This document shows, piece after piece, positions 5,624 through 6,893 of a stretch of DNA of 6,893 nt. Source of the DNA: Chloroflexota bacterium (GTDB lineage: Bacteria; Chloroflexota; Dehalococcoidia; Lucifugimonadales; Lucifugimonadaceae); assembly GCA_002708145.1 (NCBI GenBank), contig PAOV01000004.1, positions 12,381-19,273 of the forward strand, read 5' to 3'. Numbering within the stretch: the stretch's first letter is position 1; each line of letters begins with the position of its first letter. Both the position numbers and the translations under genes were made by a program. The notes beneath the pieces were generated by a model. The model was not told where the DNA came from. It saw only the letters and a program-made list of their open reading frames with translations, and made no database searches.

Positions 5624-6366
5624 TCTTCCAGCTTAGGTAAATGTCCATCTAAAATAAGTTGAGGATTGGTAATAAATAATTTATCTGAAATATTTTTACC
5701 AAATAATTCATTAACTATTTCATATGACAATTTTAAATTTGGGTAAAGATTTTTACTTTTATTATGTATCTCGGAGGAAATACAAGTAGCAAGTTTTTTG
5801 TCGATAATATCTAGAGCAAATTTCTTAACTGGTTCACCATTATTACCAATAATACTGTCTGAGCTGACTTGAATTAATCCTCCTTGATTTATAATTTCTT
5901 TAATCAATTTCGAATTCTTTCTAAGAAATATATTCCTCTCTGGATGAGATAATACAGGATATAGTCTTTTATCTCGAAATTTCTCGATTATTTTCATATG
6001 TTTGTAATTGAATTCATTAAATGTAGTTTCTAGTAAATAAAAACGTGTTTTATTCAAGGAAAAATTATGCCCCTCAATATCTAAAATTTCATTTGTTTTT
6101 TCGTTGAAGTTTAATGAAATGCCAGAAAAAATATTAATATTAATATCATTTTCATGAACTAAATTATTTAGTTTTTCTACATATTTTTCAACATCATTAT
6201 AATTTTTATTATTTATCAATAGATTTTCTAAGTGAGGTGTTGCAATAATTTTTGATATTCCATCTTTTTCAGCTAAAGATAAAATTTCAAGAGATTCTTC
6301 AAAATTAGCTGGTCCATCGTCAATTTCAGGTATGATATGGGAATTAATATCTACAAATTTTTTCAT
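5620..6366 (-). CDS. CpsB/YwqE-like PHP-domain protein with altered metal site
   Basis: This 248-residue protein matches the PHP-fold CpsB/YwqE family, manganese-dependent tyrosine-protein phosphatases that in known cases control capsule or exopolysaccharide synthesis. Shared landmarks are V-D-I-N-S-H-I-I-P-E-I-D-D-G (5-18), I-I-A-T-P-H (40-45), Y-L-L-E (110-113), L-S-H-P-E-R-N (139-145), a Q-V-S-S-D-S-I-I-G stretch (166-174, normally QxTxxSLxG) and S-S-E-I-H (197-201). Compared with the family, His10, His45, Glu113, His141 and His201 are kept. The first His of H-x-H is Asn8, the Glu of G-Q-E is Ser84 in G-I-S, and the Asp of S-D-A-H is Glu199. I read each from the codons (aat, tca, gag). Activity may be lost or shifted to another metal. 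The ATG at 6366 lies 2 bases after the stop of the PIG-L gene, so the two are surely co-transcribed. No Wzz/Wze partner kinase is visible in the window, so the target is unknown. The last stop overlaps the PAP2 stop. Confidence 0.85.
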   Translation of the reverse strand: MKKFVDINSHIIPEIDDGPANFEESLEILSLAEKDGISKIIATPHLENLLINNKNYNDVEKYVEKLNNLVHENDININIFSGISLNFNEKTNEILDIEGHNFSLNKTRFYLLETTFNEFNYKHMKIIEKFRDKRLYPVLSHPERNIFLRKNSKLIKEIINQGGLIQVSSDSIIGNNGEPVKKFALDIIDKKLATCISSEIHNKSKNLYPNLKLSYEIVNELFGKNISDKLFITNPQLILDGHLPKLED

Positions 6367-6368
6367 TA

Positions 6369-6893
6369 TTACGATCTTGCCCTAACTCTTCTGAAAACCT
6401 CGGCATATTTAAATTTATAATTTTTTGATAAATCTTTATGTCTTTTTTTCATATTATTCCACAGATCAGATCCAACAGATAATCCTGGCACCTGACTTTT
6501 ATGCATAGATAATGCCTCAATTTTTGTGTTAATAGAGCTAGTAATATCTACTATGATATTTGGATCATCTGCTCCCCAGAAGAAAATTTCCTTAACTTTA
6601 TGTGGGGATAATCCATTTTTTATTTGATGCTGAAAATGTAAATGGTCTCTGGCAAAAGGATAAACTGCATCTTGTACAGTTACCCCTGTATTTCGATGAT
6701 CTCTGTGTTGAAAAGAGTGCTTTCTAAAGTGATCATGAGTAAAAACAATTTCTGGTCTGTATCTTCTTATATTTTCAACAATTTTTTCTAGAAAATCATC
6801 ACTTGCTTTTAGTTTCCCATCTTCATACTCCAAAGATACAAGGTTTTTAACCCCTATTATATTTGCAGCTTCTTCTTGTTCTTTCTTACGAAG
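6369..6893 (-). CDS. PIG-L (LmbE-like) deacetylase, 5' end outside window
   Basis: The minus-strand frame is open from the window end (base 6893) to the TAA at 6371-6369, giving 174 visible residues. The TTG at 6833 is internal, because the residues before it (R-K-K-E-Q-E-E-A-A-N-I-I-G-V) already match the family. PIG-L proteins are zinc-dependent deacetylases of N-acetylglucosamine-containing sugars or conjugates (MshB, BshB, GPI pathway). Seen here are L-x-Y-E-D-G-K-L (21-28), R-P-E-I-V-F-T-H-D (46-54), F-Q-H-R-D-H-R-N-T-G (61-70) whose second His (66) fits the zinc His of MshB H-P-D-H, I-I-V-D-I-T (113-118), K-I-E-A-L-S-M-H-K-S-Q (124-134) and the closing Y-A-E-V-F-R-R-V (163-170). The N-terminal H-P-D-D-E zinc motif should lie in the missing part (about 60 residues). 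It is cytoplasmic unless the missing N-terminus carries a signal. It is followed after 2 bases by the CpsB-like gene, suggesting a glycan- or glycoconjugate-related operon. The exact substrate is not readable from this part. Confidence 0.9.
   Translation of the reverse strand, partial: LRKKEQEEAANIIGVKNLVSLEYEDGKLKASDDFLEKIVENIRRYRPEIVFTHDHFRKHSFQHRDHRNTGVTVQDAVYPFARDHLHFQHQIKNGLSPHKVKEIFFWGADDPNIIVDITSSINTKIEALSMHKSQVPGLSVGSDLWNNMKKRHKDLSKNYKFKYAEVFRRVRARS

Noticed and set aside
5602..5631. Short inverted repeats (AAGATT/AATCTT and CTGG/CCAG) at the convergent junction
   Set aside because: Stems of six and four bases compete with each other, loops are long, and no T-run follows; chance pairing is likely.

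Overview
The window is a strongly AT-rich stretch of bacterial chromosome (by eye about one third G+C). It is almost fully coding: eight genes, no gene-free stretch over 300 bases, and no mobile element, RNA gene or CRISPR array that I can see. The set of families would suit a streamlined, low-GC free-living bacterium: a CocE-type hydrolase, a SerA/CtBP-like dehydrogenase, IlvE, a BcrC-like PAP2 protein, a CpsB/YwqE-like PHP protein, a PIG-L deacetylase and a ketopantoate-reductase paralogue. The IlvE protein, with its E-G-I-R-G-N-W-N segment and W-C-T near the C-terminus, resembles Chloroflexota/Dehalococcoidia forms as I remember them. A marine SAR202-like Chloroflexota is my best guess, held with low confidence.

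Layout. Bases 1-402 (+) hold the 3' end of a ketopantoate-reductase-family gene cut by the window start. It meets tail to tail, with three bases between, a large CocE/NonD serine hydrolase gene on the minus strand (406-2337). A 133-base AT-rich divergent promoter region follows. Then comes a plus-strand run that looks like one operon: a D-2-hydroxyacid dehydrogenase (2471-3544), branched-chain aminotransferase ilvE (3593-4510), an unrecognised three-helix membrane protein (4525-5043) and a BcrC-like PAP2 membrane protein (5033-5623). Gaps are 48 bases, 14 bases and an 11-base overlap. This run collides with a minus-strand pair entering from the right: a PIG-L deacetylase (6369-6893, 5' end outside the window) followed 2 bases later by a CpsB/YwqE-like PHP protein (5620-6366). 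The last plus-strand gene and the last minus-strand gene share one TTAA as both stop codons.

How the genes may work together. The dehydrogenase and IlvE both act on 2-oxoacids, so the left half suggests 2-oxoacid/2-hydroxyacid/amino-acid interconversion. The right half (PAP2, CpsB-like, PIG-L) has the family make-up of envelope-glycan or lipid-carrier metabolism. The most notable observation is that two neighbouring proteins have damaged active sites on otherwise intact folds. The PAP2 protein has Pro and Phe in place of its two catalytic histidines. The CpsB-like protein has replacements at three positions where the family normally has metal ligands. Both reading frames are full length and uninterrupted, so these look like retained, repurposed proteins rather than decaying genes. 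No complete new system can be claimed from this window alone.
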